A stretch of DNA of 64,000 bases from Pseudomonas sp. B21-040. Its GTDB lineage: Bacteria > Pseudomonadota > Gammaproteobacteria > Pseudomonadales > Pseudomonadaceae. The translations under genes were made by a program, and so were the position numbers. Shown in pieces: positions 10,405-19,706 of this stretch. The DNA lies in contig NZ_CP087176.1 in the NCBI RefSeq assembly GCF_024748695.1, positions 1,667,501-1,731,500 on the forward strand, in the 5' to 3' direction. How positions within the stretch are numbered: the stretch's first letter is position 1; each line of letters opens with the position of its first letter. Under the pieces are notes generated by a model. The model ran no database searches. It was not told where the DNA came from and saw only the letters and a list, made by a program, of their open reading frames with translations.

Positions 10405-11178
10405 ATGAAGGCAGTAATTCTGGCGGGTGGTCTCGGTACGCGGATCAGCGAAGAGTCGCACCTCAAGCCCAAGCCAATGATCGAAATCGGCGGCAAGCCA
10501 ATTCTTTGGCACATCATGAAACAGTACTCCGCCCACGGGATTCATGACTTCGTGATTTGCCTTGGCTACAAGGGCTACGCGATCAAGGACTTCTTCGCCA
10601 ACTACTTCCTGCACACCTCCGACGTCACCTTCGACATGTGCAACAACCGCATGGACGTTCACCAGAACTACAGCGAACCGTGGCGCGTGACCCTGATCGA
10701 CACCGGCGAAGACACCATGACCGGTGGCCGCCTGCGTCGTGCCGCCCGTTACCTGGAAGGCGAGCAAGCGTTCTGCTTCACCTACGGCGATGGTGTCTCG
10801 GACCTGAACATTGGCGCTTTGGTGGACTTCCACCTGACCCACGGCAAGCTCGCGACCGTGACCGCCGTGCAGCCACCGGGACGCTACGGCGCCCTGGAGC
10901 GTGACGGTGACAGCGTCAAGGGCTTCATTGAAAAACCGCGCGGTGACGGTGGCTGGATCAACGGCGGCTTCTTCGTGCTGTCGCCCAAAGTGCTGCCGTA
11001 CATCGCCGACGATCAAACCTCCTGGGAAGCCGAGCCCTTGGCCGCGCTGGCCAACGAACAACAGTTGCAAGCGTTCCAGCACGATGGCTTCTGGCATCCG
11101 ATGGACACCCTGCGCGACAAAAACCACCTCGAGCATCTGTGGCAGAGCGGGGAGGCCCCATGGAAGCAATGGGACTGA
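10405..11178 (+). CDS. rfbF: Glucose-1-phosphate cytidylyltransferase
   Basis: RfbF makes CDP-glucose from CTP and glucose-1-phosphate, the first step of CDP-deoxysugar synthesis. The 257-aa product equals the usual family length. It shows the nucleotidyltransferase signature MKAVILAGGLGTRISEESHLKPKPM and the metal-binding GDGVSD. The ATG at 10405 has AAGAGGA just upstream and gives the family N-terminus; an upstream in-frame ATG at 10339 would add 22 residues without counterpart. The downstream gene overlaps its 3' end, starting the first of a run of tightly overlapping glycan genes. Confidence 0.95.
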   Translation: MKAVILAGGLGTRISEESHLKPKPMIEIGGKPILWHIMKQYSAHGIHDFVICLGYKGYAIKDFFANYFLHTSDVTFDMCNNRMDVHQNYSEPWRVTLIDTGEDTMTGGRLRRAARYLEGEQAFCFTYGDGVSDLNIGALVDFHLTHGKLATVTAVQPPGRYGALERDGDSVKGFIEKPRGDGGWINGGFFVLSPKVLPYIADDQTSWEAEPLAALANEQQLQAFQHDGFWHPMDTLRDKNHLEHLWQSGEAPWKQWD

Positions 11179-12242
11179 GCCAGGACTTCTGGCGCGGCAA
11201 GCGGGTTCTGCTGACCGGCCATACCGGCTTCAAGGGCAGTTGGCTGACGTTGTGGCTGCAAAGCCTGGGTGCCGAGGTCAGCGGGTTTTCGCTGGACCCG
11301 TCCACCGAGCCCAGCCTGTTTGAACTGGCGCGCGTGCACGAAGGCATCAACGATCAGCGCGGCGACTTGCGCGACTTGGGCGCGTTGCTGGAGCTGATCG
11401 CCGAGACCCAACCGGAAATCGTCCTGCACCTGGCGGCCCAGCCGCTGGTGCGCGAAGGTTATCGTGATCCGCTGGGAACGTACTCCAGCAACGTCATGGG
11501 CACGCTCAATCTGCTCGAAGCGATCCGTCAGGTTGGCGGTGTGCGCGCCTGCGTGCTGGTGACCACCGACAAGGTCTACGCCAATCAGGAATGGGTGTGG
11601 CCGTACCGCGAAAACGAAGCGCTGGGCGGGCATGACCCTTACAGCAGTAGCAAAGCCTGCTGCGAGTTGCTGGCGCAGTCTTACGCGGCTTCGTTCTTCC
11701 CGGCTGAAAAATATGCCGAGCATGGTCTGGCCCTGGCCACGGCCCGTGCCGGCAACGTGTTGGGCGGTGGTGATTTTGCACCGGAGCGTTTGATTCCCGA
11801 TGTGCTCAAGGCCTGGTCCGCTGACGAACCGGTGACCCTGCGCTACCCGCAAGCCGTGCGCCCGTGGCAGCACGCGCTGGAGCCGCTGGCCGGTTACCTG
11901 CAACTGGCGGCCGGCCTCTACGAAAATGGCCCCAAGTTTGCCGGTGCGTGGAACTTCGGCCCGAGTGAAACGGACATGTGCAGCGTCGGCGAAGTCGTCG
12001 AATTGCTCGCCGACCGCTGGCCGCAAGCCCGTGGCTTGCGCATCGAACCGAGTGAATTGCATGAGGCGGGCCTGCTGCGCCTGGACAGCAGCCGCGCACG
12101 TCAACTGTTGGCCTGGCAACCGCGCTGGTCGTTGCAGCAGTGCCTGACCCACACGCTGGACTGGCACCTGGCCTGGCAAAACGGCGACGACATGCGCGCC
12201 ATCACCCTGGCTCAGTTAAACCTGTATCGGGGCGCGTTGTGA
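11160..12242 (+). CDS. rfbG: CDP-glucose 4,6-dehydratase
   Basis: RfbG converts CDP-glucose to CDP-4-keto-6-deoxyglucose. The 360-aa SDR-type enzyme has the NAD-binding motif GHTGFKGSWL near residue 20. The catalytic pair lies in DPYSSSKACCE (Tyr-x-x-x-Lys), preceded by VTTDKVY. The ATG at 11160 overlaps rfbF by 19 bp and follows GGAGG at 11151-11155; an ATG at 11169 is a possible alternative. It forms a pair with rfbF. RfbH, the dehydrase that would lead to 3,6-dideoxy sugars, is absent nearby, so the 4-keto intermediate probably feeds the following epimerase and C-methyltransferase. Confidence 0.94.
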   Translation: MEAMGLSQDFWRGKRVLLTGHTGFKGSWLTLWLQSLGAEVSGFSLDPSTEPSLFELARVHEGINDQRGDLRDLGALLELIAETQPEIVLHLAAQPLVREGYRDPLGTYSSNVMGTLNLLEAIRQVGGVRACVLVTTDKVYANQEWVWPYRENEALGGHDPYSSSKACCELLAQSYAASFFPAEKYAEHGLALATARAGNVLGGGDFAPERLIPDVLKAWSADEPVTLRYPQAVRPWQHALEPLAGYLQLAAGLYENGPKFAGAWNFGPSETDMCSVGEVVELLADRWPQARGLRIEPSELHEAGLLRLDSSRARQLLAWQPRWSLQQCLTHTLDWHLAWQNGDDMRAITLAQLNLYRGAL

Positions 12243-12799
12243 GCGAGTTTCTGTTAAAGCCATTGCCGCTGGCCGGTCTGTTCAGCGTGCAGCACAAACG
12301 CTTCGAGGATGAGCGCGGGCACTTCGCGCGCCTGTTCTGCGAAGGCAGCCTGAGCGCCTTCGGCCAGCCGTTTCATATCCGTCAGATCAACCATTCCTGC
12401 ACCCGCGAGCGGGGCAGTGTGCGAGGCCTGCATTTTCAAAATGCGAGTGCGCCGGAAGCCAAGCTGATCACCTGCCTGCGTGGCGAAGTCTGGGACGTGG
12501 CGGTGGATTTGCGCCCTGATTCCGCGACCTTCCTGCACTGGCATGCCGAGCACTTGCGTGCCGGCGACGGACGCAGCTTGCTGATCCCGGCCGGTTTCGC
12601 CCACGGCTTCCAGACCCTGACTGACGATGCCGAATTGCTCTACCTGCACAGCGCCGATTACACGCCTGCGCATGAGGGTGGTTTGAGTGTGAACGATCCA
12701 CGGCTGGCGATAACCTGGCCGTTGCCTGTCAATAATCTGTCGGCCCGGGATTCCAGCCATCTCTTGCTCGATGAACACTTCGCTGGAGTGCGTGTATGA
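12239..12799 (+). CDS. RmlC/RfbC-like nucleotide-sugar 3,5-epimerase
   Basis: This 186-aa cupin-fold protein belongs to the dTDP-4-dehydrorhamnose 3,5-epimerase family. It carries the catalytic-His segment RGSVRGLHFQN, the strand LIPAGFAHGFQTL and the C-terminal GLSVNDPRLAITWP. Placed after rfbG, it most likely epimerises C-3 and/or C-5 of CDP-4-keto-6-deoxyglucose, not the dTDP sugar; that is inference. The GTG start at 12239 overlaps the rfbG stop by 4 bp (GTGA), the style of junction seen across this operon. Upstream in-frame starts would add residues without similarity to the family. Confidence 0.88.
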   Translation: MSEFLLKPLPLAGLFSVQHKRFEDERGHFARLFCEGSLSAFGQPFHIRQINHSCTRERGSVRGLHFQNASAPEAKLITCLRGEVWDVAVDLRPDSATFLHWHAEHLRAGDGRSLLIPAGFAHGFQTLTDDAELLYLHSADYTPAHEGGLSVNDPRLAITWPLPVNNLSARDSSHLLLDEHFAGVRV

Positions 12800-14022
12800 A
12801 CTGCCGTGGTTGCGGGACTTCCCTGGCCTTGCCGCTGATCGACCTCGGCACCTCGCCGCCGTCAAACGCTTACGTGCGTGCCGATCAACTTGAGCAAGCC
12901 GAGCAATGGGTGCCGCTCAAGGTCGCGGTCTGTCAGCAATGCTGGCTGGTGCAGACCGAGGATTACACCAGCGCCGACAGCCTGTTCGATGCTGAGTACG
13001 CCTACTTCAGTTCGTTCTCCACAACCTGGCTGGCCCATGCCGAGCGTTACGTCGCCGAGATGACTGAGCGCTTCGGCCTGACGGCGGACAGCCGCGTGGT
13101 GGAGATCGCCGCCAACGACGGTTACCTGTTGCAGTACGTCGCCGGTCGCGGCATCCCGTGCCTGGGCGTTGAGCCGACCCGCAGTACCGCGCAAGCGGCG
13201 CGGGAAAAAGGCCTGGAAATTCGTGAACTGTTCTTCGGTCGCGACACCGCATCGCAGCTGGTCAGCGAAGGCTGGTCCGCCGACCTGATGGCCGCCAACA
13301 ACGTGTTGGCCCATGTCCCGGACATCAATGATTTTCTTGGCGGCTTTGCGACCCTGCTCAAGCCGACCGGTGTGGCGACGTTCGAGTTTCCGCAACTGCT
13401 GACGCTGATGGCCGGCCAGCAGTTCGACACGCTCTATCACGAACACTATTCCTACTTGTCACTGACGGCCGTGCAGACCTTGTGCGAGCGCAACGGTCTG
13501 CACGTGTTCGACGTCAGTCAGTTGTCGACCCATGGCGGGTCGCTGCGGGTTTTCGTCCAGCGTGCCGATGGCGTGCGTCGCGACGTGCAGCCAGCGGTTG
13601 CACAGCAACTGCAAGCCGAACTCACCGCCGGGGTGAAAACCGCCGAGTACTACGCGACCCTCGCGCCCGCCGCTGAACGCATCAAGCACGAACTGCTGCG
13701 CTTCCTGTTGCAGGCCAAGGCCGACGGCAAGCGTGTGGTCGGTTATGGCGCCGCCGCCAAGGGCAACACCTTGCTCAATTACGCCGGGGTCAAACCTGAC
13801 TTGCTGGCGTGGGTGGCCGATGCCAACCCGCACAAGCAGGGCAAGTACTTGCCGGGCAGCCGCATTCCGATTGTGTCGCCGGCGCAGATCGATCTTGAAA
13901 AGCCCGATTACGTCCTGGTGCTGCCGTGGAACCTGCTGCACGAAGTCAGTCAGCAACTGGCGCAGGTGCGCCAGTGGGATGGCCGTTTTGTCATCGCCGT
14001 GCCTGAGTTGACCGTCCTGTGA
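12796..14022 (+). CDS. Nucleotide-sugar C-methyltransferase (TylCIII/NovU type)
   Basis: The 408-aa protein has the three parts of sugar C-methyltransferases. An N-terminal zinc site is formed by Cys3, Cys6, Cys46 and Cys49. The SAM-binding core begins near residue 101 (RVVEIAANDGYLL). The C-terminal Rossmann-like domain carries GYGAAAKGNTLLNY near 316 and ADANPHKQGKYLPGS. Family members add a methyl group, usually at C-3, to 4-keto-6-deoxy nucleotide sugars. With RfbF and RfbG upstream, the expected product is a CDP-3-C-methyl-4-keto-6-deoxyhexose. ATGA overlap (4 bp) with the epimerase gene supports the start. Substrate and position of methylation are inferred from context. Confidence 0.9.
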   Translation: MNCRGCGTSLALPLIDLGTSPPSNAYVRADQLEQAEQWVPLKVAVCQQCWLVQTEDYTSADSLFDAEYAYFSSFSTTWLAHAERYVAEMTERFGLTADSRVVEIAANDGYLLQYVAGRGIPCLGVEPTRSTAQAAREKGLEIRELFFGRDTASQLVSEGWSADLMAANNVLAHVPDINDFLGGFATLLKPTGVATFEFPQLLTLMAGQQFDTLYHEHYSYLSLTAVQTLCERNGLHVFDVSQLSTHGGSLRVFVQRADGVRRDVQPAVAQQLQAELTAGVKTAEYYATLAPAAERIKHELLRFLLQAKADGKRVVGYGAAAKGNTLLNYAGVKPDLLAWVADANPHKQGKYLPGSRIPIVSPAQIDLEKPDYVLVLPWNLLHEVSQQLAQVRQWDGRFVIAVPELTVL

Positions 14023-14876
14023 AAGTGCTCGTGACCGGTGCCACCGGGTTTGTCGGCCGCCATGTGGTCCAGGCCTTGCTTGCTCGTGGCTGCGAAGTCC
14101 GCGCCGTGGCGCGCAACGCCGAGACCGCTGCGGATATGTCGTGGATCAATGCGGTGGAGTTCATTGCGGCGGATATTCACGCCCCGACACTGAACATCCA
14201 GGCACTGACCGATGGCGTCGATGCGCTGGTGCATCTGGCGTGGCCGGGCTTGCCGAACTATCAGGCGCTGTTTCACTTCGAGCACAACCTGATGGCCGAT
14301 TACCGGTTCATCAAGGGCGCGGTGGAGGCGGGGATCTCGCAAGTATTGGTCACCGGAACGTGTTTCGAATACGGCCTGCAAAGCGGCCCGCTCAGCGAGC
14401 AAACCGCACCGCAACCCAGCAACCCTTACGGGTTGGCAAAAAATACGCTGCGTGTGTTTTTGCAAAACCTGCAGCAGGCTCAACCGTTCACCCTGCAATG
14501 GGCTCGGTTGTTTTACCTGCATGGCGAGGGGCAAAACCCCAACAGTTTGCTGGCGGCACTGGACCGGGCAATCGATGCCGGTGACGAGCGTTTCAACATG
14601 TCGGCCGGCGAGCAGTTGCGTGATTACCTGGCGATTGAAACCGCTGCCGGTTACCTCGCCGCGATCCTGCAACAGCGCAAATTCGATGGCGTAATCAATT
14701 GCGCCAGCGGCCAGCCGATTTCGGTGCGGGCGCTGGTTGAGCAACGGCTACAGGCGCGTGGTTCATCGATCCGGTTGAACCTCGGTCATTACCCATACCC
14801 GACTCACGAACCGATGGCGTTCTGGGGCGTGACGGACCGTTTGCAACAGCTACTGGGAGCAGAGCATGAGGCATGA
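14019..14876 (+). CDS. NAD-dependent epimerase/dehydratase, likely CDP-4-ketosugar reductase
   Basis: This 285-aa extended SDR has the Rossmann motif GATGFVGRHV at the N-terminus and a Tyr-x-x-x-Lys catalytic pair in NPYGLAKNTL, preceded by TGTCFEYG. Its position right after the C-methyltransferase suggests that it reduces the 4-keto group and finishes the CDP-linked branched 6-deoxyhexose. The GTG at 14019 overlaps the previous stop by 4 bp. A role as a 4-epimerase is also possible; the sequence does not decide. Confidence 0.85.
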   Translation: MKVLVTGATGFVGRHVVQALLARGCEVRAVARNAETAADMSWINAVEFIAADIHAPTLNIQALTDGVDALVHLAWPGLPNYQALFHFEHNLMADYRFIKGAVEAGISQVLVTGTCFEYGLQSGPLSEQTAPQPSNPYGLAKNTLRVFLQNLQQAQPFTLQWARLFYLHGEGQNPNSLLAALDRAIDAGDERFNMSAGEQLRDYLAIETAAGYLAAILQQRKFDGVINCASGQPISVRALVEQRLQARGSSIRLNLGHYPYPTHEPMAFWGVTDRLQQLLGAEHEA

Positions 14877-15936
14877 GTTGTATCGGGTCGCCGACCTGCC
14901 GGTGTTGCAAAACCGCACCTTCGCCGACCCCGCGTCAGCCAGGGCTTCGGCCAGCGCCGACATGCTGCTGGTGCAGGACGAAAAGAGCGGGTTGATCTTC
15001 AATCAGGCCTTTAACGCCAACAAGCTCAGCTACGACGCCGACTATCAGAACGAGCAGGCGCATTCGGGCCAGTTCCAGAAGCACTTGAACGATGTCGAGG
15101 GCATCATTGCCCGCCACTTCAAAGGCCGGGAACTGATCGAAGTCGGTTGCGGCAAGGGCTACTTCCTTGAACTGCTCAAAGGCCTGGGCTACGCCATCAC
15201 CGGCATCGACCCGGCCTATGAAGGCAGCAACGCCGACGTGATCAAGGCTCCGTTCACCCGTGGCCTCGGTCTGGCGGCGGACGCCATCGTGCTGCGCCAT
15301 GTACTGGAACACATTCAGGACCCGGTGAGTTTCCTCGCCGAGATCGCCGACGCCAATCAGGGCGGGCAGATCTACATCGAAGTGCCGTGCTTCGACTGGA
15401 TCCTGGAGCACAAAGCCTGGTTCGACCTGTTCTACGAGCACGTCAATTATTTCCGCCTCGATGACCTGCGCCGGATGTTCGGCACCGTGCACGAGGCCGG
15501 CCATCTTTTCGGTGGCCAGTACCTGTACATCGTTGCAGACCTTGCAACCTTGCGCCTGACCCCGGAACAACCGGTGCCACGCCTGGACCTGCCTGACGGT
15601 TTCACCGCGAGCCTTGAGCGTGCGGTGCAGATTGTTCAAGGCGCGCCGCAGCAAGGTTCGGCGATCTGGGGCGCGTCATCCAAAGGCGTGATCTATTCGC
15701 TGTTCCTGCAACGGGCCGGCGTGGCGGTGGACCGCGTGGTGGATATCAACCCGGCCAAACAGGGCCGGTATCTGCCCCTCAGTGGCGCGCGGGTTTCCTC
15801 ACCGCAAGAGGCCATGGATGCACTGCCCGAAGGCGCCAACCTGTTTGTAATGAATTCCAACTACCTCGAAGAGATCAAGCGGATGACCGGTGGACGCTAC
15901 GTCTATCACGCCGTCGACAGCGCTTCGTTCCAGTGA
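14866..15936 (+). CDS. Class I SAM methyltransferase related to sugar C-methyltransferases
   Basis: The 356-aa protein has a SAM-binding motif (LIEVGCGKGYFLELL, about residues 91-105). Its C-terminal domain parallels the C-methyltransferase two genes upstream: IWGASSKGVIYS near 267 and DINPAKQGRYLPLSG against GYGAAAKGNT and DANPHKQGKYLPGS. Its N-terminal part lines up with the zinc region of that enzyme but carries no Cys-x-x-Cys pairs. It may methylate another position or a different sugar intermediate. The ATG at 14866 overlaps the SDR gene by 11 bp and follows GGGAGC. Confidence 0.82.
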   Translation: MRHELYRVADLPVLQNRTFADPASARASASADMLLVQDEKSGLIFNQAFNANKLSYDADYQNEQAHSGQFQKHLNDVEGIIARHFKGRELIEVGCGKGYFLELLKGLGYAITGIDPAYEGSNADVIKAPFTRGLGLAADAIVLRHVLEHIQDPVSFLAEIADANQGGQIYIEVPCFDWILEHKAWFDLFYEHVNYFRLDDLRRMFGTVHEAGHLFGGQYLYIVADLATLRLTPEQPVPRLDLPDGFTASLERAVQIVQGAPQQGSAIWGASSKGVIYSLFLQRAGVAVDRVVDINPAKQGRYLPLSGARVSSPQEAMDALPEGANLFVMNSNYLEEIKRMTGGRYVYHAVDSASFQ

Positions 15937-16691
15937 CTATTGAGATTAGAAAAATGACTGACAACACCATCAATAAAGCCTTCGAAGCCGAATGCGCAGA
16001 ACAAATCGCCGCTCAGGGCGACGACCAGAAACTCACCGGCCTGGCCCAGGATTTCTTCAATCAGTCGGCCAAGCACAAGTACAGCTACCACTTCTCGTGG
16101 ATGGGCCGTCCGATCATCCAGTTGCCGCAAGACATGATGGCCATGCAGGAAATCATCTGGCAGGTCAAACCAGACCTGGTGATTGAATGCGGCATCGCTC
16201 ACGGCGGTTCGATCATCTACTACGCCTCGTTGCTGGAACTGCAAGGTCACGGCGAAGTGCTGGGCATTGACCTCGACATTCGCCCGCACAACCGCGAAGC
16301 CATCGAAAGCCACCCGATGAGCAAGCGCATCAAGATGATTGAAGGTTCGAGCATCGACGCCGGCATCGCCGCGCAAGTCCGCGCTGCCGCCGAAGGCAAG
16401 AAAGTCATTCTGGTCCTCGATTCCAACCACACCCACGATCACGTGCTCGAAGAGCTGCGCCTGTACGCACCACTGGTGTCGGTGGACAGCTACTGCGTGG
16501 TCATGGACACCGTGGTTGAAGACATGCCGGCCGACTTCTTCCCGGACCGTCCATGGGGCCCGGGCGACAACCCGAAAACCGCGGTATGGAAATACCTGGA
16601 AGAAAACGCTGACTTCGAAATCGACCGTCAGTTGCAGAACAAACTGCTGATCACCGTGGCGCCGGACGGCTACCTGCGTCGCGTTCGTTAA
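15933..16691 (+). CDS. CmcI/cephalosporin-hydroxylase family protein, probable sugar O-methyltransferase
   Basis: This 252-aa protein matches the CmcI family, which despite its name consists largely of SAM-dependent O-methyltransferases (RhlB-like proteins acting on sugars). It has the nucleotide-binding segment LVIECGIAHGGSIIYYASLL, the acidic GIDLDIR and the metal-type motif VLDSNHTHDHV. It probably methylates a hydroxyl of the flagellin glycan or its precursor. The GTG at 15933 overlaps the previous stop by 4 bp; an ATG at 15954 would give 245 residues, and neither has a strong ribosome-binding site. Confidence 0.8.
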   Translation: MTIEIRKMTDNTINKAFEAECAEQIAAQGDDQKLTGLAQDFFNQSAKHKYSYHFSWMGRPIIQLPQDMMAMQEIIWQVKPDLVIECGIAHGGSIIYYASLLELQGHGEVLGIDLDIRPHNREAIESHPMSKRIKMIEGSSIDAGIAAQVRAAAEGKKVILVLDSNHTHDHVLEELRLYAPLVSVDSYCVVMDTVVEDMPADFFPDRPWGPGDNPKTAVWKYLEENADFEIDRQLQNKLLITVAPDGYLRRVR

Positions 16692-16742
16692 TCACTATTG
16701 AAAGTAGGTTCTCGGCGTCTGGCCGGTTGTGGGGATAGAAAT

Positions 16743-19676
16743 ATGCGCGTTCAAAACACTGCTCGAAATGATGTGGCACCGCTGAATGAACGATTGACGG
16801 TGGTGGTGATTTCCCACAACCGCAACGCCTACCTGCGGCGCACCTTGCAGTATTACAGCAGCTATCCCTGCCAGATCCTGGTGCTGGACTCTTCGCTGAA
16901 AATCGACGAGAACATCGCCCGTGATTACCCTATGGTTGATTACCGGCATCTGCCGCAATTCACCTATACCGGGTTGCAGGAAAAACTCGCCTTTGGCGTC
17001 AATCAGGTCACTACACCGTACATGGTGCTGTCGGCCGACGATGATTTCCTGATTCACGACGCGGTGACCGAGTCCCTGGAGTTTCTGGAAGACAACGCCG
17101 ACTACGGCATGTGCCACGGCTACGGGATCATGTACCTGGCGCGCGCCACGCAAGTGGATTATTTCCGCCGTGACCGCAAGGGGCCGGAAGATTACTGCTC
17201 GGATAACGCCGAAGAGCGCCTGATGCAATTCATGGGGCACTTCCTGCCGCCGTTCTACGCGGTCAGCCGTACCGAGTTGCTGCAGGACTGGCACAACACG
17301 TTACTGCCGGGCACCAGCTTCGAGTGGCAGGAAATCGGGCATGCCTATTACATGCTCGCGCGTGCCAAGGCGCGGATCCTGCCGATTCCGTTCGCTGTGC
17401 GGGAAATCACTTACGGTGCCACGGAGCACAACACCAACGTACTGACGGTGTTGACGTTCAAGGACGCCAAAACCGTTGCCGACCGCGAGCGCTTTGCCGA
17501 GTTTCTGGCGTCGCTACCGACCGGTATGAGCCACAAGACTCTGGCTGAGGGCAAGCAGGTTGCGCTGGACAGTTTCGCCACCATGGCTGACTGCCTGAGT
17601 AACACCCGCTCGCTCAAGGGAACGGCCATTTTCAATTCGGCCTGGCATAAAGCCGGCGAAGAGCCGGAGCGTCTGTTTGGTCAACTGCAATTTGTCGAGA
17701 TGCCGTTCTATAACCAGCCGGTTTTCGATCTGCTGACTGAGTTCGAATTCCTTCTGCACACCATGCCTGCCGCCAATTATCAGTTGCAGGAACTGGAAGG
17801 CATTTTGCTCAAACAGCATGAGTTGATGCGCGTTCATCCCAACGACAACGAGCGCACTTTGCGCAGTCGTTTGTGGGAGGCCTTGAGCCTCTATGCGTTC
17901 AACCGCACGGTGGTTTCGCGTCTGGTCGAGTCGCTCAAGGGCACAGAAGAAGCGGAAGAAGGCCTCAAGCTGCAAGCCTGGGCAGACCGTCTGGCGTCGG
18001 TGCCGGCACAGGACGAACAATCGTTGTTCGAAAACATGCCGTCCGGGCGTCTGCTGAACTGGCTGGAGGCTCGCAACCCGGATGCCAAACAGCTCAAAGT
18101 GATTGCGGCGCAGCTGCGCAAACGTAATGGTGGCCCGCAGTTCGGCATCATGCTGTTGGATCTCGATGCGGACATGGTCAAGTTGCAGGCCACCTTCGAC
18201 AGTCTGGCCGGAGGTCACTGCAAGGCGTTCAAAGTCGTGGTGTTCACCACCGGCGATTTGCCGGCGACCACCACGTCGCGTGACACTGTGCACTTCGTCA
18301 AAGTCACGGCCAACAACTACGTCGAACGCCTCAACCAGAGCGTTAACCAGTCCACCGCCGACTGGCTGGTACTGGCCGAGGCTGGTGATCAGTTCACCGC
18401 CAGTGGCCTGCTGCGCGCCAGCCTCGAACTGATGGGTGCCGAAGGCGTTCGTGCGGTGGCGATGGACGAAATCCAGCGCCAGGACAATGGTTCCCTGGCG
18501 GATGTGTTCCGTCCGGGCGTCAATCTTGATCTGCTGCAAACCGTGCCGTCGATGATGGCCCGGCACTGGTTGATCCAGCGTGACGTGTTGGTGGGCGCCG
18601 GTGGCTACTCGGCTGAATACATGTCGGCGCTGGAGTTCGACCTGCTGTTGCGCCTGATCGAAGACGGCGGGCTCGGTGGCCTGGCGCATCTGGCTGAGCC
18701 GCTGCTGATCTGCAATGCACCGTCCGCAGAGGAAAACCCTCACGAGCGTCAAACCCTGACCCGACACCTGACGGCCCGCGGCTACCGCGGTCAAGTCAGC
18801 TCCGAGCTGGCGCAGACCTGGCAGATCGATTACCAGCACAGCGAGCGGCCAAAGGTCTCGATCATCCTGCACAGCCAGGACAATTTGGAGACGCTGCAAC
18901 GCGCCGTGGTCAGCGTGCTGCAACGTACCCGTTACCAGCAGCACGAAATTCTGATCGCCGACAATCACAGTCAGTCCGAAGAACTGGCAGCCTGGCTGTC
19001 CAGCCTGGACGGCAAGAGTGATCGCTTGCGCATATTGCGCACCGGTGAACGTCTGAGCGCCTCGGCGCTGCACAACTTCGCGGTCGCTGAAGCCAAGGGC
19101 AAGTATGTGGTGTTGATGTCGGCCCAGGTTGAAGTGGTCAACTCCAACTGGCTCGACAGTTTGCTGAACCAGGCCCAGCGTCCGGAAGTCGGGATCGTAG
19201 GTGCCAAACTGATGGATTTCCGTGGCGTTACCACGCAAGGCGGTCTGGTGCTGGGCTTCAATGGTGTGGTCGGTTCGATGTTTATCGGTGAGCGCAAAGA
19301 TGCCAAGGGCTACATGAACGGTCACCTGGTCGAGCAGAACTACTCGGCCGTGTCCGGGGCTTGCATGATGATTCGCAAGGATCTGTATGAAGCCGTCGGT
19401 GGGCTGGACGAAGAACATTTCGATGAAGCGTTTGCCGACATCGACCTGTGCCTGAAAGCCGCAGACGCCGGTTACCTGATTGTCTGGTGCCCTCAAGCCC
19501 AGATGCTGCACCCGGGCCTGTTGCCGGATGCACCGCAAACGGCTGCCGCCCTGCAAGACAAGTGGCGCGCACGCTTCACCCAGGATGTGGCGTACAACCA
19601 GAACCTGGCCTTGACCGGCAAGGGCTTTACCCTCGGCGCAGCGTCCAGTGTGAACTGGGCGCAGTTGCTCGCTTAA
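16743..19676 (+). CDS. Large glycosyltransferase with two GT2-type domains
   Basis: This 977-aa protein is probably a flagellin glycosyltransferase (fgt2-like by position and size). An N-terminal domain begins at residue 17 (RLTVVVISHNRNAYL) with an acidic DDD triplet at 99-101. A long middle region follows. A second GT2 domain starts near 702 (RPKVSIILHSQDN) and contains the YLIVW motif. The second domain is clearly similar to the middle GT2 domain of the 1190-aa enzyme (shared QRPEVGxVGAxLM, SAVSxxCxMxRK, DLCLKA). The ATG at 16743 follows GGGGATAG; a TTG at 16698 would add 15 residues. It lies 30 bp before pseB. Confidence 0.85.
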   Translation: MRVQNTARNDVAPLNERLTVVVISHNRNAYLRRTLQYYSSYPCQILVLDSSLKIDENIARDYPMVDYRHLPQFTYTGLQEKLAFGVNQVTTPYMVLSADDDFLIHDAVTESLEFLEDNADYGMCHGYGIMYLARATQVDYFRRDRKGPEDYCSDNAEERLMQFMGHFLPPFYAVSRTELLQDWHNTLLPGTSFEWQEIGHAYYMLARAKARILPIPFAVREITYGATEHNTNVLTVLTFKDAKTVADRERFAEFLASLPTGMSHKTLAEGKQVALDSFATMADCLSNTRSLKGTAIFNSAWHKAGEEPERLFGQLQFVEMPFYNQPVFDLLTEFEFLLHTMPAANYQLQELEGILLKQHELMRVHPNDNERTLRSRLWEALSLYAFNRTVVSRLVESLKGTEEAEEGLKLQAWADRLASVPAQDEQSLFENMPSGRLLNWLEARNPDAKQLKVIAAQLRKRNGGPQFGIMLLDLDADMVKLQATFDSLAGGHCKAFKVVVFTTGDLPATTTSRDTVHFVKVTANNYVERLNQSVNQSTADWLVLAEAGDQFTASGLLRASLELMGAEGVRAVAMDEIQRQDNGSLADVFRPGVNLDLLQTVPSMMARHWLIQRDVLVGAGGYSAEYMSALEFDLLLRLIEDGGLGGLAHLAEPLLICNAPSAEENPHERQTLTRHLTARGYRGQVSSELAQTWQIDYQHSERPKVSIILHSQDNLETLQRAVVSVLQRTRYQQHEILIADNHSQSEELAAWLSSLDGKSDRLRILRTGERLSASALHNFAVAEAKGKYVVLMSAQVEVVNSNWLDSLLNQAQRPEVGIVGAKLMDFRGVTTQGGLVLGFNGVVGSMFIGERKDAKGYMNGHLVEQNYSAVSGACMMIRKDLYEAVGGLDEEHFDEAFADIDLCLKAADAGYLIVWCPQAQMLHPGLLPDAPQTAAALQDKWRARFTQDVAYNQNLALTGKGFTLGAASSVNWAQLLA

Positions 19677-19706
19677 GCCTGGCTGACAGGTACAAGGACT
19701 CAAGGC

